The notes beneath the pieces were generated by a model that saw only the letters and a program-made list of their open reading frames with translations, ran no database searches and was not told where the DNA came from. Below, in pieces: positions 35,525 through 43,778 of a stretch of DNA of 64,000 bases. The translations under genes were made by a program, and so were the position numbers. The stretch comes from Opitutales bacterium (lineage in GTDB: Bacteria > Verrucomicrobiota > Verrucomicrobiia > Opitutales > JABSRG01), in the NCBI GenBank assembly GCA_028280845.1, contig JANQKZ010000018.1, positions 62,001-126,000 on the forward strand. Direction: 5' to 3'. The stretch's first letter is position 1; the number at the start of each line of letters is the position of its first letter.

Positions 35525-36218
35525 TCCGGGTCATTATGAGAACCTTGTGCATCATTTCGGCCCGGTTCCAATCCTCCTCGGTATCAATGTCCTGAACCTG
35601 ATGGCGCGGGAGAGGAACTCCGATGGAGTTTGCCTGAAATATGCGATCGCATTTTTGCCAGGCCTCCGGTCGACCCCAATAGAACTGTCCTGCGTCGTGC
35701 CAGGCTTCCGGCAAATCCTGAGATCGCGTCAACTCGTGTTCAGGCCAGATCATGCTGACGCGGTCGTCCTTTTCCAGTTCGATAGCCCGGAAAATGGGGA
35801 AGGGGAAGCTCGTGACTGAAAACGCAAAGTCGATTTCTGGATTCGAGTCTAATTTATCAAGACCTCGATCAAGATCTTCGGCCAAAACGAAAGGAGCGGT
35901 TGGATAAATACAACACACGCTGTCAAGCACTCCCCTTTCTGACTGCCACCAGTCCACGGCATGGCGAATAACCGGGATCAAGGTTGTGTGGTCATCGGAA
36001 AGTTCAGCTGGGCGGCGGAATGGAACCTCCGCCCCGAATGCTTGGGCGATGGATGCGATTTCCTCGTCATCCGTTGAGACGATCACGTGGTCACAACTCT
36101 CGCAACGCCGAGCGGTTTCCAGCGACCATCCAATAATCGGTTTTCCGTTGAACGACCGAACGTTTTTTCGGGGAATCCGTTTGCTTCCACCACGAGCAGG
36201 GATGATTGCCAGGTTCAT
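35517..36218 (-). CDS. pseF: CMP-pseudaminic acid synthetase (cytidylyltransferase)
   Basis: 233 aa from the ATG at 36218, which overlaps the pseC stop as ATGA; a longer frame to 36362 lies in pseC and is rejected. NeuA/PseF family: the nucleotide loop IPARGGSKRIPRKNVR, GKPIIGWSLETA, VIVSTDDEEIA, RPAELSDDHTTLIPVI, IYPTAPF, and the C-terminal HDAGQFYWGRPEAW and DIDTEEDWNRAE, the metal-binding region. It activates pseudaminic acid with CTP for transfer. The gene name is based on the pse context. Confidence 0.92.
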   Translation of the reverse strand: MNLAIIPARGGSKRIPRKNVRSFNGKPIIGWSLETARRCESCDHVIVSTDDEEIASIAQAFGAEVPFRRPAELSDDHTTLIPVIRHAVDWWQSERGVLDSVCCIYPTAPFVLAEDLDRGLDKLDSNPEIDFAFSVTSFPFPIFRAIELEKDDRVSMIWPEHELTRSQDLPEAWHDAGQFYWGRPEAWQKCDRIFQANSIGVPLPRHQVQDIDTEEDWNRAEMMHKVLIMTRNG

Positions 36219-37405
36219 ACTAACTGTTTTACCATGTGGATGACCGTGCTCACGTCCGCGTCCGACATCGCAGAATAAAGCGGAAGGCTTAGAGCTCCGG
36301 CGTAAAAGTTTTCGGCGACCGGGCACTTGCCCAACCCATATCCGTAGGTTTTGCGGTACCACGGCTGCAGATGGACCGGAATATAAAGCACCTGACTACC
36401 GACTCCCCGCTCACGCAACTCCATCATGACCTCGGTGCGTGTTTTGCCAATGGCGGCGAAGTCAATCCGTACTGTGTAGAGATGCCAGGATATGGTTTCC
36501 CTGCTTTCGGGGATGGTTAGCCCGGGTGTGGTCAGCCAGGGGAGATCTGCAAAGGCCTCATTGTAACGAGCAACAATCGCACGACGTCGTTGAATAAAAC
36601 CGGGGAGCTTTTTTAGCTGGTTGCGGCCGAGAGCGCACTGCAGGTCAGTGATGCGGTAGTTGTAGCCGAGGTCCTGCATCTCGTACACCCAGGGACCAGC
36701 TTCATCGAAGGGCGGGCCACCGTGGTCGCCGAAACCCGCGAAGCGGTCGGCATCGCGCACCATGCCGTGGGTTCGGAGGATCCGCGCGTGGTGGGCGAAT
36801 TCGTCGTTATCCGTGACAAACATCCCCCCTTCGCCCGTGGTCATTGTTTTTACCGGATGAAAAGAAAAGGTTGTGATATCCGCCCACGGATGTCCCCCCA
36901 ACTTCCACGCTTGGCCGTCACGAAAAAAACCACCACCAGTGCCGTGGCAAGCATCCTCGATGACTAGCGCGTTGTGCTTGCGGGCGACCTCTGCGATGCG
37001 TGGCATGTCAGCCGGCTGGCCGGCGTAGGCAATCGCTACGACCGCTTTAGTATCGTTCTGCCAGCAGGCTTCGAGTGCGCTTGGGTCCAGATTGTAACTT
37101 ACGGGATCAATATCGCAGAAATCAGGCGTGGCCCCTGCGAAAGCGGCACAGTTCGCTGAAGCGAGGAAAGTGTTGGGCGAGGTAATGACCCGGTCCCCGG
37201 ACCCGATTCGGGTGACGAGCATCGCAAGGTGCAAGGCGGCCGTGCCGTTGCAGACGGCCACCGCGTGTTTTGCACCCACGAAGGAGGCGAATTCTTCCTC
37301 AAAGGCTGCGATCTCGGGACCGCAGGTAAGGTAATCCGAGCGCAACGCGCGAATTACCGCTTCGACATCAGAATCGTCTATGGATTGTTTCCCATAGGGA
37401 ATCAT
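36215..37405 (-). CDS. pseC: UDP-4-amino-4,6-dideoxy-AltNAc aminotransferase
   Basis: 396 aa. PseC-type DegT aminotransferase: MIPYGKQSIDDSDVEAVI and LRSDYLTCGPEIAAFEEEFA at the N-terminus, AVCNGTAALHLAML, ITSPNTFLASANCAAFAGA, VIEDACHGTGG, FSFHPVKTMTTGEGGM (the PLP Lys lies in HPVKT) and NYRITDLQCALGRNQLKKL. It uses Glu and PLP to aminate the 4-keto product of PseB. It is 20 nt behind pseB and translationally coupled to pseF. Confidence 0.95.
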   Translation of the reverse strand: MIPYGKQSIDDSDVEAVIRALRSDYLTCGPEIAAFEEEFASFVGAKHAVAVCNGTAALHLAMLVTRIGSGDRVITSPNTFLASANCAAFAGATPDFCDIDPVSYNLDPSALEACWQNDTKAVVAIAYAGQPADMPRIAEVARKHNALVIEDACHGTGGGFFRDGQAWKLGGHPWADITTFSFHPVKTMTTGEGGMFVTDNDEFAHHARILRTHGMVRDADRFAGFGDHGGPPFDEAGPWVYEMQDLGYNYRITDLQCALGRNQLKKLPGFIQRRRAIVARYNEAFADLPWLTTPGLTIPESRETISWHLYTVRIDFAAIGKTRTEVMMELRERGVGSQVLYIPVHLQPWYRKTYGYGLGKCPVAENFYAGALSLPLYSAMSDADVSTVIHMVKQLV

Positions 37406-37425
37406 GGTGGAAGGCGTGGGGTTGT

Positions 37426-38427
37426 TTATGCAACGTTAACGTGTTTCTCGATGAGTTCGCGAAGTTCGGGAATAGTCAGGAAGTGTTCGTTCGCCCCGGA
37501 TGAGTAGTTGAATCCATCGGGAACCTTCACCGCCTTGAATTTTTCGATGAAGTCCCCGAGTTTCCAGTTCGGAATTTGGGGAAGGATGACATAGTAGTCG
37601 CCCAGGTCATAAGTCGTGAACGAGTCGGAATGGGAAATCATCTCCTCGTGAATCTTTTCGCCCGGGCGGATGCCGATGACAGGGTGGGTGCATTCCGGAC
37701 CAATGGCTTCAGCCAGATCGGTGATACGGTAGGAGGGGATTTTCGGCACGAAGAGTTCACCCCCCCAAGCGTGTTCCAGGGCATGGAGCACGAGCTTAAC
37801 CCCGTCGGTGAGCGATATATTGAAGCGAGTCATGTCGGGGTGAGTGATCGGTAGCACGCCTTCCGATTTCTTGTTTAAGAAAAAAGGAATCACGGAGCCG
37901 TTGGAGCCCATCACATTACCGTAGCGAACAACGGAGAAGCGGATATTCTGTTTTCCACGAATGTTGTTGGCGGCGATAAAGAGCTTATCCGAGGTCAGCT
38001 TGGTCGCGCCATAAAGGTTTATCGGGGCACAGGCCTTGTCGGTGGACAGGGCGACAACTCTCCTCACCGACGAACCCAGCGCAGCATTGATCACATTCTC
38101 GGCCCCGCCTATATTGGTCCTGACACACTCATCGGGATTGTACTCCGCAATGTGAACATGCTTCATCGCAGCGGCATGGATGACATAGTCTATGCCATTG
38201 AAGGCCCGGCGGAGTCGTTCCGGATCCCGCACGTCTCCGATAAAGAACCGGATCATGGGATATTCGTACGGAGGATACTCTTGCGCCATCTGGAATTGTT
38301 TTTGTTCGTCGCGAGAGAAAATCACGAGCCGTCCGACGCCGGGCCATTCGGCAAGGATAGCCTTTGTCAGTGCCCTTCCGAGAGATCCGGTGCCACCGGT
38401 AATGAGAATGGACTTTTTGTTTAGCAT
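37426..38427 (-). CDS. pseB: UDP-GlcNAc 4,6-dehydratase (inverting)
   Basis: 333 aa. SDR-type FlaA1/PseB: NAD-binding ITGGTGSLGRALTKAI, RDEQKQFQMAQEY, FFIGDVRDPERLRRA, HAAAMKHVHIAEYNP, STDKACAPINLYGATK (the Thr-Asp-Lys and Tyr-x3-Lys catalytic set) and RYGNVMGSNGSVIP. It converts UDP-GlcNAc to the 4-keto-L-arabino intermediate, first step of pseudaminic acid synthesis. It heads the pse block, directly after the wzt gene in transcription order. Confidence 0.95.
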   Translation of the reverse strand: MLNKKSILITGGTGSLGRALTKAILAEWPGVGRLVIFSRDEQKQFQMAQEYPPYEYPMIRFFIGDVRDPERLRRAFNGIDYVIHAAAMKHVHIAEYNPDECVRTNIGGAENVINAALGSSVRRVVALSTDKACAPINLYGATKLTSDKLFIAANNIRGKQNIRFSVVRYGNVMGSNGSVIPFFLNKKSEGVLPITHPDMTRFNISLTDGVKLVLHALEHAWGGELFVPKIPSYRITDLAEAIGPECTHPVIGIRPGEKIHEEMISHSDSFTTYDLGDYYVILPQIPNWKLGDFIEKFKAVKVPDGFNYSSGANEHFLTIPELRELIEKHVNVA

Positions 38428-38451
38428 TTCGATGAGAGTGTGTGGGTTGAA

Positions 38452-39735
38452 CTAACGGATGGGTCTCAACTCCAGGGAAGATGAATCTGCGATGTAGGGG
38501 ATGTTGCCCAGCGGCCGAAATCCGCTTTCAACCTGAAAACTACCAGCGCGTAACATCCAGATGCAATGGTCTATCGATCCTCGTCTTGATGCGCTGAAAT
38601 TCCATCGATAAATCCCGTCGTGGAGCAGCAGAGGATCGATCTTGAAACTCAACAGTTGATTGCCGGGATGTAGATCAAGTGTCCCCGGCCTCCGGCTCGT
38701 GTTCCACATCATCACGTTTTGTTCGCCTTGATTGAACACACTGAATGAAAAGATAACATCGTGAACAGTTTCCGTGGAAGTGATTTCGATTTTTACGTCT
38801 AATGACTGCCGGTAGCGTATGCTCTCCGGGAGCCGAACGGTGGCCTCCTGAATCGGCGGGTAGATCGCAACCACTTTTCCACCATCAGACTCGGGAGTGG
38901 AAGCATCGATATTTTCATAGTTGTAGGTGGAGATGCCTTCGTTGACATCGTGGAATAGCCTCATCTTTCCCTGCTTCATCACGGCTGTGGCTTGGCATAT
39001 TTGGGCGATGTAGTCCATGCTATGGGAGACCAGGATGACGGCAGATTGCGACAGAAGCTTGTTGATTCGGTGATAGCATTTATGCCTGAAAGCGGCATCA
39101 CCCACCGCCAGAACCTCGTCAAGGAGCAGAACGTCAGGATCGAGGGCCGTTGCCACGGCAAACCCCAATCTTACCTGCATACCCGAGCTGTAGCTTTGCA
39201 CCGGGGCATCGATAAAGTCGTCGATTTCTGCAAAGTCGATGATTTCGTCAATTTTATCTTCGATCTCAGCCTTGGTGAGTCCGAGCACGGAGGCGTTGAC
39301 GTAAATGTTCTCTCTTCCCGTCAGGAGCGGGTTGAATCCGGCACCCAGGGCGATCAGTGCTCCGACGCGTCCGTGCATTTCTATTCGCCCCTTATCCGGT
39401 TTGATCAATCCATTCAGCATTTTCAGAAGAGTCGTCTTACCTGCCCCGTTTCGGCCAATGAGCCCAAGGCATTCGCCGCGCCGCAATTCGAAAGATACAT
39501 CGTTGACGGCGCAGAATTCACCGGCCCTTAAAGGTCGTTCCCTATTTGCTGTGTTCCGCTCATTCTGCTTGCTCCCGGAAACCAGATCCCGAGCCGAGTC
39601 CGTGAGACCGTAGAACAGTGATTTTTTGAAATCGCGGCAGAAGATTTTCGAAACACGGTCAACCCGAACGAGGACTTCGTCGTCGAGGCCATGGCTTGGA
39701 GTTTCCCGTTTGGCGCTTGGTGTGTCGTTGGTCAT
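38452..39735 (-). CDS. wzt: Polysaccharide ABC exporter ATPase (Wzt type)
   Basis: 427 aa. ATP-binding domain (about 1-275) with Walker A LIGRNGAGKTTLLKML, the ABC signature YSSGMQVRLGFAVA, Walker B DVLLLDEVLAVGD and the H-loop LVSHSMD. The N-terminal motif FYGLTDSARDL and the GALIALGAGFNPLLTGREN segment are characteristic of Wzt/TagH. The extra C-terminal domain (about 290-427) has the beta-sandwich look of Wzt-C, which in known systems binds the modified glycan end and defines export specificity. It works with Wzm (39772-40668), whose gene lies 36 nt upstream. Confidence 0.93.
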   Translation of the reverse strand: MTNDTPSAKRETPSHGLDDEVLVRVDRVSKIFCRDFKKSLFYGLTDSARDLVSGSKQNERNTANRERPLRAGEFCAVNDVSFELRRGECLGLIGRNGAGKTTLLKMLNGLIKPDKGRIEMHGRVGALIALGAGFNPLLTGRENIYVNASVLGLTKAEIEDKIDEIIDFAEIDDFIDAPVQSYSSGMQVRLGFAVATALDPDVLLLDEVLAVGDAAFRHKCYHRINKLLSQSAVILVSHSMDYIAQICQATAVMKQGKMRLFHDVNEGISTYNYENIDASTPESDGGKVVAIYPPIQEATVRLPESIRYRQSLDVKIEITSTETVHDVIFSFSVFNQGEQNVMMWNTSRRPGTLDLHPGNQLLSFKIDPLLLHDGIYRWNFSASRRGSIDHCIWMLRAGSFQVESGFRPLGNIPYIADSSSLELRPIR

Positions 39736-39771
39736 CCCTTGATGCTTGAGAAAGCAGGCTCCCTCCGGCCG

Positions 39772-40668
39772 TTACATCCCCATCCTTTCGATAACCCTTG
39801 GTACTGTGATGTGGAAGATCATCCATCCGAGAAGCAGGAGAAGAAATGCACCGGCGGTGACTGCAAGAGCCATTGGTAAGGAATCAAATGGGCCCCCAAC
39901 CAGGGTGGCGCGTCCGGTTTCGAGGACATAGGTGACCGGGTTGAGCCGGTTGATCCAGCCGAGTAAACCTGCGGTGGCGATGGGGTAGACCACGGGTGTG
40001 GCATACATCGCGAACTGGCCGAGAATCTGGATGGCCCGGCCGACGTCGGTGTAGAGCAGGCCGACTGGAGTGATAAGGCTTCCGAGGGCAGTGCCTAGCA
40101 GAACCATGGCAAGATAGCCGATGGGAAAAAAGACAATGGTCCAAGAGGGCGCGAGTCCGGCGAAGAGGAACACCGGGACAAGGAGAACAAGCCGGACAGC
40201 GGAAGTGAGGGATATTTCCACGATGCCTGCTATGACGGGGGCAATGCGGGGGAATTTGAGCTTCACCAGCATGCTCTTCGCCATATTGAGGGCATTGATC
40301 GGCTTGAGCATGCTATCGAGGAATGCCTGCCACAACAGAGTACCAATCATGACAAATGCAGGGTAGGGGATACCCGTCTCAGCAACCTTGACTACTCCGG
40401 AGGAATTGAGAAAGAACCATACGATAGTCGTAGCAATGGGGGGGAAGAAAAGCCAGGCGTAGCCAAGAATGCTTTGTCGGAATTGCGCCTTGATATCGCG
40501 CCGAAACAGGGCGAGGGCCAGTTCCCTGGAATCGCGCAGCTCTTTCACCATTTCCCGGATGAGGCGTTTCGGGTCAGTGAGGGGCGAGTCCGGTGTGTAG
40601 ACGGTGACCGGGAGGGTTGAGGCCGTTTGCCGGTGGTCGACGACTGGTTTGTCGGTGGCTTCGAACAT
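39772..40668 (-). CDS. wzm: Polysaccharide ABC exporter permease (Wzm type)
   Basis: 298 aa with a hydrophilic N-terminus (about 60 residues) and about six membrane segments. ABC-2 family: LALALFRRDIKAQFRQSILGYAW is the interfacial helix/first-membrane-segment motif (parts: RRDIKAQFRQSILGYAW), LLWQAFLDSML, LNPVTYVLETGRATL and AMYATPVVYP follow. It exports lipid-linked polymer to the periplasm. The 263-nt spacer upstream carries the second ops element (40743-40754), so this gene starts a new segment of the long operon. Confidence 0.92.
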   Translation of the reverse strand: MFEATDKPVVDHRQTASTLPVTVYTPDSPLTDPKRLIREMVKELRDSRELALALFRRDIKAQFRQSILGYAWLFFPPIATTIVWFFLNSSGVVKVAETGIPYPAFVMIGTLLWQAFLDSMLKPINALNMAKSMLVKLKFPRIAPVIAGIVEISLTSAVRLVLLVPVFLFAGLAPSWTIVFFPIGYLAMVLLGTALGSLITPVGLLYTDVGRAIQILGQFAMYATPVVYPIATAGLLGWINRLNPVTYVLETGRATLVGGPFDSLPMALAVTAGAFLLLLLGWMIFHITVPRVIERMGM

Positions 40669-40742
40669 ATATTACTTCATCAATTCAATACTGCCTGATC
40701 CAGCGTTATTTCCAGCTCTTCGCCTCCAGGTCATTTCTTCAG

Positions 40743-40754
40743 CAGGCTACCGCC
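40743..40754 (-). promoter_or_regulatory. ops-like element 2 (RfaH recruitment site)
   Basis: On the minus (sense) strand the sequence is GGCGGTAGCCTG, which matches the E. coli ops element GGCGGTAGCGTG in 11 of 12 positions, with the mini-hairpin GC-GGTA-GC intact. The 15-nt CTCAATGGCGGTAGC is identical to ops-like element 1, and both carry GAGCCGAA further upstream (plus-strand 40781-40788 here). It lies in the spacer between the GT4 gene and wzm, 75 nt before the wzm start. Function is inferred from the sequence match and from the NusG-like gene that heads the locus. Confidence 0.7.
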
Positions 40755-40931
40755 ATTGAGTGTTAGATCGTTTGGGCGACTTCGGCTCAATCCGGTATTG
40801 TTTTTTTGACTGTTGTTGGCTCGCCAAGACGAACTTGTGTTTAATATTGAACAAAGGGACGCAAAGGACGCGAAGAAAATCAATTCGCTCCAATCCAATC
40901 TGGTTGTAGGGCTCGGTTGGGACCTCCATGC

Positions 40932-42188
40932 TCAGCCGATTAATTGCCTGTAGAGATTGAGGTAGTGTTGGGCTTGGATTCCTGCGGCATACTCCGTCAC
41001 CGCAAGATTGCGGCAGCTGTTGCGTAGGGTCTTCAGCATCTCGGGTTCTTCGAGGGCTTTTTCAAGGCAACCTGCCAGTGACTTATGATCTCCAACAGAT
41101 TCGGCGAGGAATCCGGACACCCCGGGGCGGACCATATCGGGCAGCCCCCCCACTTTGAAGGAGAGAACCGGGGTGCCACAGGCCAGTGACTCCAGAACCG
41201 TATTGGGCAGGTTGTCCTGAAGGGATGGGCATGCAAAAAGGTCGCAAGAGGAATAAAAATAGGAAAGCAGGGTCTCGCTATGCAGGGCTCCAATGTGAGT
41301 TTGATCCAACCCATTTATGGGGGCTGGGTTGCGGCCCAAGGTAAGGAGGTGTATACGCTTCCTATCGGGTAGAGACTGGAGGGCCTTAGCAAGGACCGAC
41401 ATCCCTTTCCGGGGATCGCTTATCGAGTCGGCGATAAACCCCAGAGTAATTTTATCTGTGGGAGCACCGAACATGGAAAGCAGGGTTTCGCGGGGGCGTG
41501 GTCTGAAAAGATCTACATCCAGTCCGTAGGGGATGTGCTCGACTTGAAAGCCGGCAGTGATCGGGCTCGAGCTGCAGGATTGAGCCATCCAACGGGAAGG
41601 GCAGACGAAAACAATTTGGTTCTTCGGGATTTTCAGGAGACACCTGCGTTTGTAGGCTATAGCCTTTTCTTCCAGGCAGTCCTGTTTGGCATTCCGTTCA
41701 TTCGCCGCTGGTACATAATGCCAAATGCCTTGCAGTGGGTTTAAATCATGGAGGGTCCAGACAATGGGTCTCTCGGCGGCCAGATGTGGGAGGAGGTATT
41801 CCCAATCCAGCATCCAGGAAACCCAATGGAAATTCCAGATGTCAGGAAGGGGAAGTCCTGCAAAATTTTTCCGCGAGGCCCAGCCATAAGGATTACTCCA
41901 GGGGGTGGGGGTGGGACCGAAATTTTTATAAAGCGAACGAACAAATATTTTTTTCCGCAAAAAATGAGCCGGGGATCTGGCCAAAGTTATCAAACGCTCA
42001 ATGCCAGAGGGAAGATTCTTCGACAGGGAGTGGATATTCTCCCCGAAGGCGGAGCCATCGCCATCGAGCCAGAGACTTTGCTGTCCGGCGTGAAGCAACC
42101 CTGTGTGCAGTCGGAAAGCCGCACGGGATGCGCCCCCGGTGAAGGGAGCTGAGGAGACCTGTGTGACATGTATCGGTTTAGGGTTCAC
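40932..42188 (-). CDS. Glycosyltransferase family 4
   Basis: 418 aa. N-terminal HVTQVSSAPFTGGASRAAFRL with the GGA loop, WNFHWVSWMLDWEYL, IVWTLHDLNPLQGIWHY, CPSRWMAQSC, HIPYGLDVDLFRP, LGFIADSISDPRKGM and the donor motif CPSLQDNLPNTVLESLACGT with GGLPDMV. First structural gene after the NusG-like regulator and ops-like element 1; the 219-nt leader before it contains the ops element and its hairpin. Sugar unknown; related GT4 enzymes in capsule loci often use UDP- or GDP-sugars. Confidence 0.9.
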   Translation of the reverse strand: MNPKPIHVTQVSSAPFTGGASRAAFRLHTGLLHAGQQSLWLDGDGSAFGENIHSLSKNLPSGIERLITLARSPAHFLRKKIFVRSLYKNFGPTPTPWSNPYGWASRKNFAGLPLPDIWNFHWVSWMLDWEYLLPHLAAERPIVWTLHDLNPLQGIWHYVPAANERNAKQDCLEEKAIAYKRRCLLKIPKNQIVFVCPSRWMAQSCSSSPITAGFQVEHIPYGLDVDLFRPRPRETLLSMFGAPTDKITLGFIADSISDPRKGMSVLAKALQSLPDRKRIHLLTLGRNPAPINGLDQTHIGALHSETLLSYFYSSCDLFACPSLQDNLPNTVLESLACGTPVLSFKVGGLPDMVRPGVSGFLAESVGDHKSLAGCLEKALEEPEMLKTLRNSCRNLAVTEYAAGIQAQHYLNLYRQLIG

Positions 42189-42327
42189 CGTTGACTCAAC
42201 TTTTCCTTCGGTTTCGGGAATAGTGGTAGGAGAAGGCGAAGCATTGCTTCAATGTTGGGAGGATAGGGGGTTGCTTTTCCTGCGTCCTTTTGGAATTCCG
42301 AGATGGGGTGGACACTGTGGATTCGTC

Positions 42328-42359
42328 CAAGCTACCGCCATTGAGCGGTGGGGCGGTAG
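42328..42359 (-). promoter_or_regulatory. ops-like element 1 within a hairpin
   Basis: The sense (minus) strand reads GGCGGTAGCTTG at 42339-42328, 11 of 12 matches to the E. coli ops. Its eight core bases also pair with CTACCGCC at 42359-42352, giving a perfect 8-bp stem with a 12-nt loop just upstream, a feature absent from ops-like element 2. It lies about 70 nt downstream of the nusG-like stop codon and 140 nt upstream of the first GT gene, the position expected of an RfaH loading site in an operon leader. Confidence 0.72.
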
Positions 42360-42407
42360 ATTCGGCTCCAGCTCAGTTCGTTAGGGTTTGGGGCCTGCAA
42401 GGGCAGA

Positions 42408-42923
42408 CTAGGCATCTTCTGTTGACGATACCGCCAAGGCGTGGTCGGTGGGGATCTCTACTTCAGTATCGCGACCCAGGAATTCGACCAGGATTTTGAG
42501 ACGGTCTTCGACGGAAAGGTAGGCCAGCACGGTGGCTTTCATGGATTTGAGGGAGCCACTGACAATTTCAACGCGGGCCCCGGGTTCGAGGGCGGGATCG
42601 GCGGCTTCAAAGATGGAGTCCTCAGGGTAGGTCGACTGCAGATCCTCAATGATCGATGATGGTACTTCGATCGGGTCGGGACCTCTCCCTATGATTTTGG
42701 TGACTCCGGTGGTGTATCGGACCAGTTGGATCTCATCCGGGTTATCGCACTGGCAAAAGATGTATGAGGGAAACAGGTATTGGGCCATGGCCTGTTTGCC
42801 GCGCTTGGTCTTTTTCATCAGACGGAATTGAGGGGCATAGACATCCAATCCAGCTCGGTGGTGGAGCTGGTCGACCACGAGCTTTTCTTTTTTAGGATGA
42901 GTTCTGGCGCAGAGCCAAGGCAT
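42408..42923 (-). CDS. RfaH/NusG-family transcription antiterminator
   Basis: 171 aa (RfaH is 162). NGN domain: MPWLCARTHPKKEKLVVDQL, VYAPQFR, KTKRGKQAMAQYLFPSYIF, TTGVTKIIGRGPDPIEVPSSII. C-terminal KOW-type part: LEPGARVEIVSGSLKSMKATV. The LFPSY-F plus TTGV-pattern follows RfaH/NusG-SP paralogues rather than housekeeping NusG. Encoded first in a long polysaccharide operon, followed by two ops-like sites on its sense strand. It probably loads on RNA polymerase paused there and suppresses premature termination across about 30 kb. The GbsR-like gene lies 90 nt upstream. Confidence 0.88.
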   Translation of the reverse strand: MPWLCARTHPKKEKLVVDQLHHRAGLDVYAPQFRLMKKTKRGKQAMAQYLFPSYIFCQCDNPDEIQLVRYTTGVTKIIGRGPDPIEVPSSIIEDLQSTYPEDSIFEAADPALEPGARVEIVSGSLKSMKATVLAYLSVEDRLKILVEFLGRDTEVEIPTDHALAVSSTEDA

Positions 42924-43013
42924 GGCGTATGATTTGTGAGTGTGAAGCCGGTTGGGTCTAATGTCTAGTGACTGAGGAATGTTTTTAAAGGTCTGATATC
43001 TGAAAACTGCCCT

Positions 43014-43520
43014 TTAGGGCTTCAGGAAGCGGTTCAGGAGGGGAATCAGTTTAGCGGCAGCGGTATTCAGGTTTTGGATCTGGGTAATGCGGTTGCCGTA
43101 GTGTTCCTGGAGGTCGGGGTCGTCGAGTCGTTTGTTGAGTGCTTGGAGGTGGTGGATTCGGTCTTTTCCACTTTCCAAAATGGGGGAGACTTCTTCTTTG
43201 AGGAAGCCGCGGACGAGATTGCGGATGAAGGTTTCGGCCTCATAGAAGTCTTTGCGCTGGCCGGGGATGTAGACGGTTTTGACCGCTTTTAGGCCTCGAA
43301 GGGTCTTCAAGCCCTGGCTGGCTGATCCCATACTCATGCGGAGTTCAGAGCGGATTTGATCCATGGAGAGAGGTTGTGTGGAGACGTAGAGCAGGGCATA
43401 GATTTCTCCCATGGAGCGCTGATAACCAAGGAGTTGGGCGATCCGGACGATGAGGTCGCGGATTTCGTGATTCAGTTCGGCCACCGTAGTTTCTGCAGCT
43501 GTTGGGGGAGATACGGCCAT
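43014..43520 (-). CDS. GbsR/MarR-family transcriptional regulator
   Basis: 168 aa. Winged-helix of the GbsR type: YQRSMGEIYALLYVSTQPLS (helix-turn-helix entry), MDQIRSELRMSMGSASQGLKTL (recognition part), VKTVYIPGQRKDFYEAE (wing), then a C-terminal dimerisation helix. Such proteins act as repressors, classically in choline/glycine-betaine uptake. It is divergent from oppD (43779) with a 258-nt shared spacer, so control of the opp transporter is a fair inference. It is transcribed toward the NusG-like gene. Confidence 0.83.
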   Translation of the reverse strand: MAVSPPTAAETTVAELNHEIRDLIVRIAQLLGYQRSMGEIYALLYVSTQPLSMDQIRSELRMSMGSASQGLKTLRGLKAVKTVYIPGQRKDFYEAETFIRNLVRGFLKEEVSPILESGKDRIHHLQALNKRLDDPDLQEHYGNRITQIQNLNTAAAKLIPLLNRFLKP

Positions 43521-43728
43521 GGCAATATTTCGTTCAATAATTTCATTTTAAAATGAAAATTGCAAGCCGTTTTATATGACTCCGGAAGAGATGGAGGGTT
43601 GAAGTATCTAGATTAACTGCGAAAGACGCGAAAATCAGGAAAAAGGGAGGATTCAGTTTTGACCGCAGATGGAGGCGGATTTTTTTCAAGCCCGATGTTT
43701 AAACGGATGGAGACTACAATAGATTACG

Positions 43729-43759
43729 ATCTGTGTTGATCTGTGTCCATCTGTGGTTG
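43729..43759 (+). repeat. Short decanucleotide repeat (ATCTGTG family)
   Basis: Three consecutive units ATCTGTGTTG, ATCTGTGTCC, ATCTGTGGTT with exact 10-nt spacing, 20 nt before the oppD start codon. It may affect the leader of that mRNA. The rest of the 258-nt spacer 43521-43778 shows no gene. Confidence 0.7.
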
Positions 43760-43778
43760 AGGTTAAAGGCCTTCAAAT

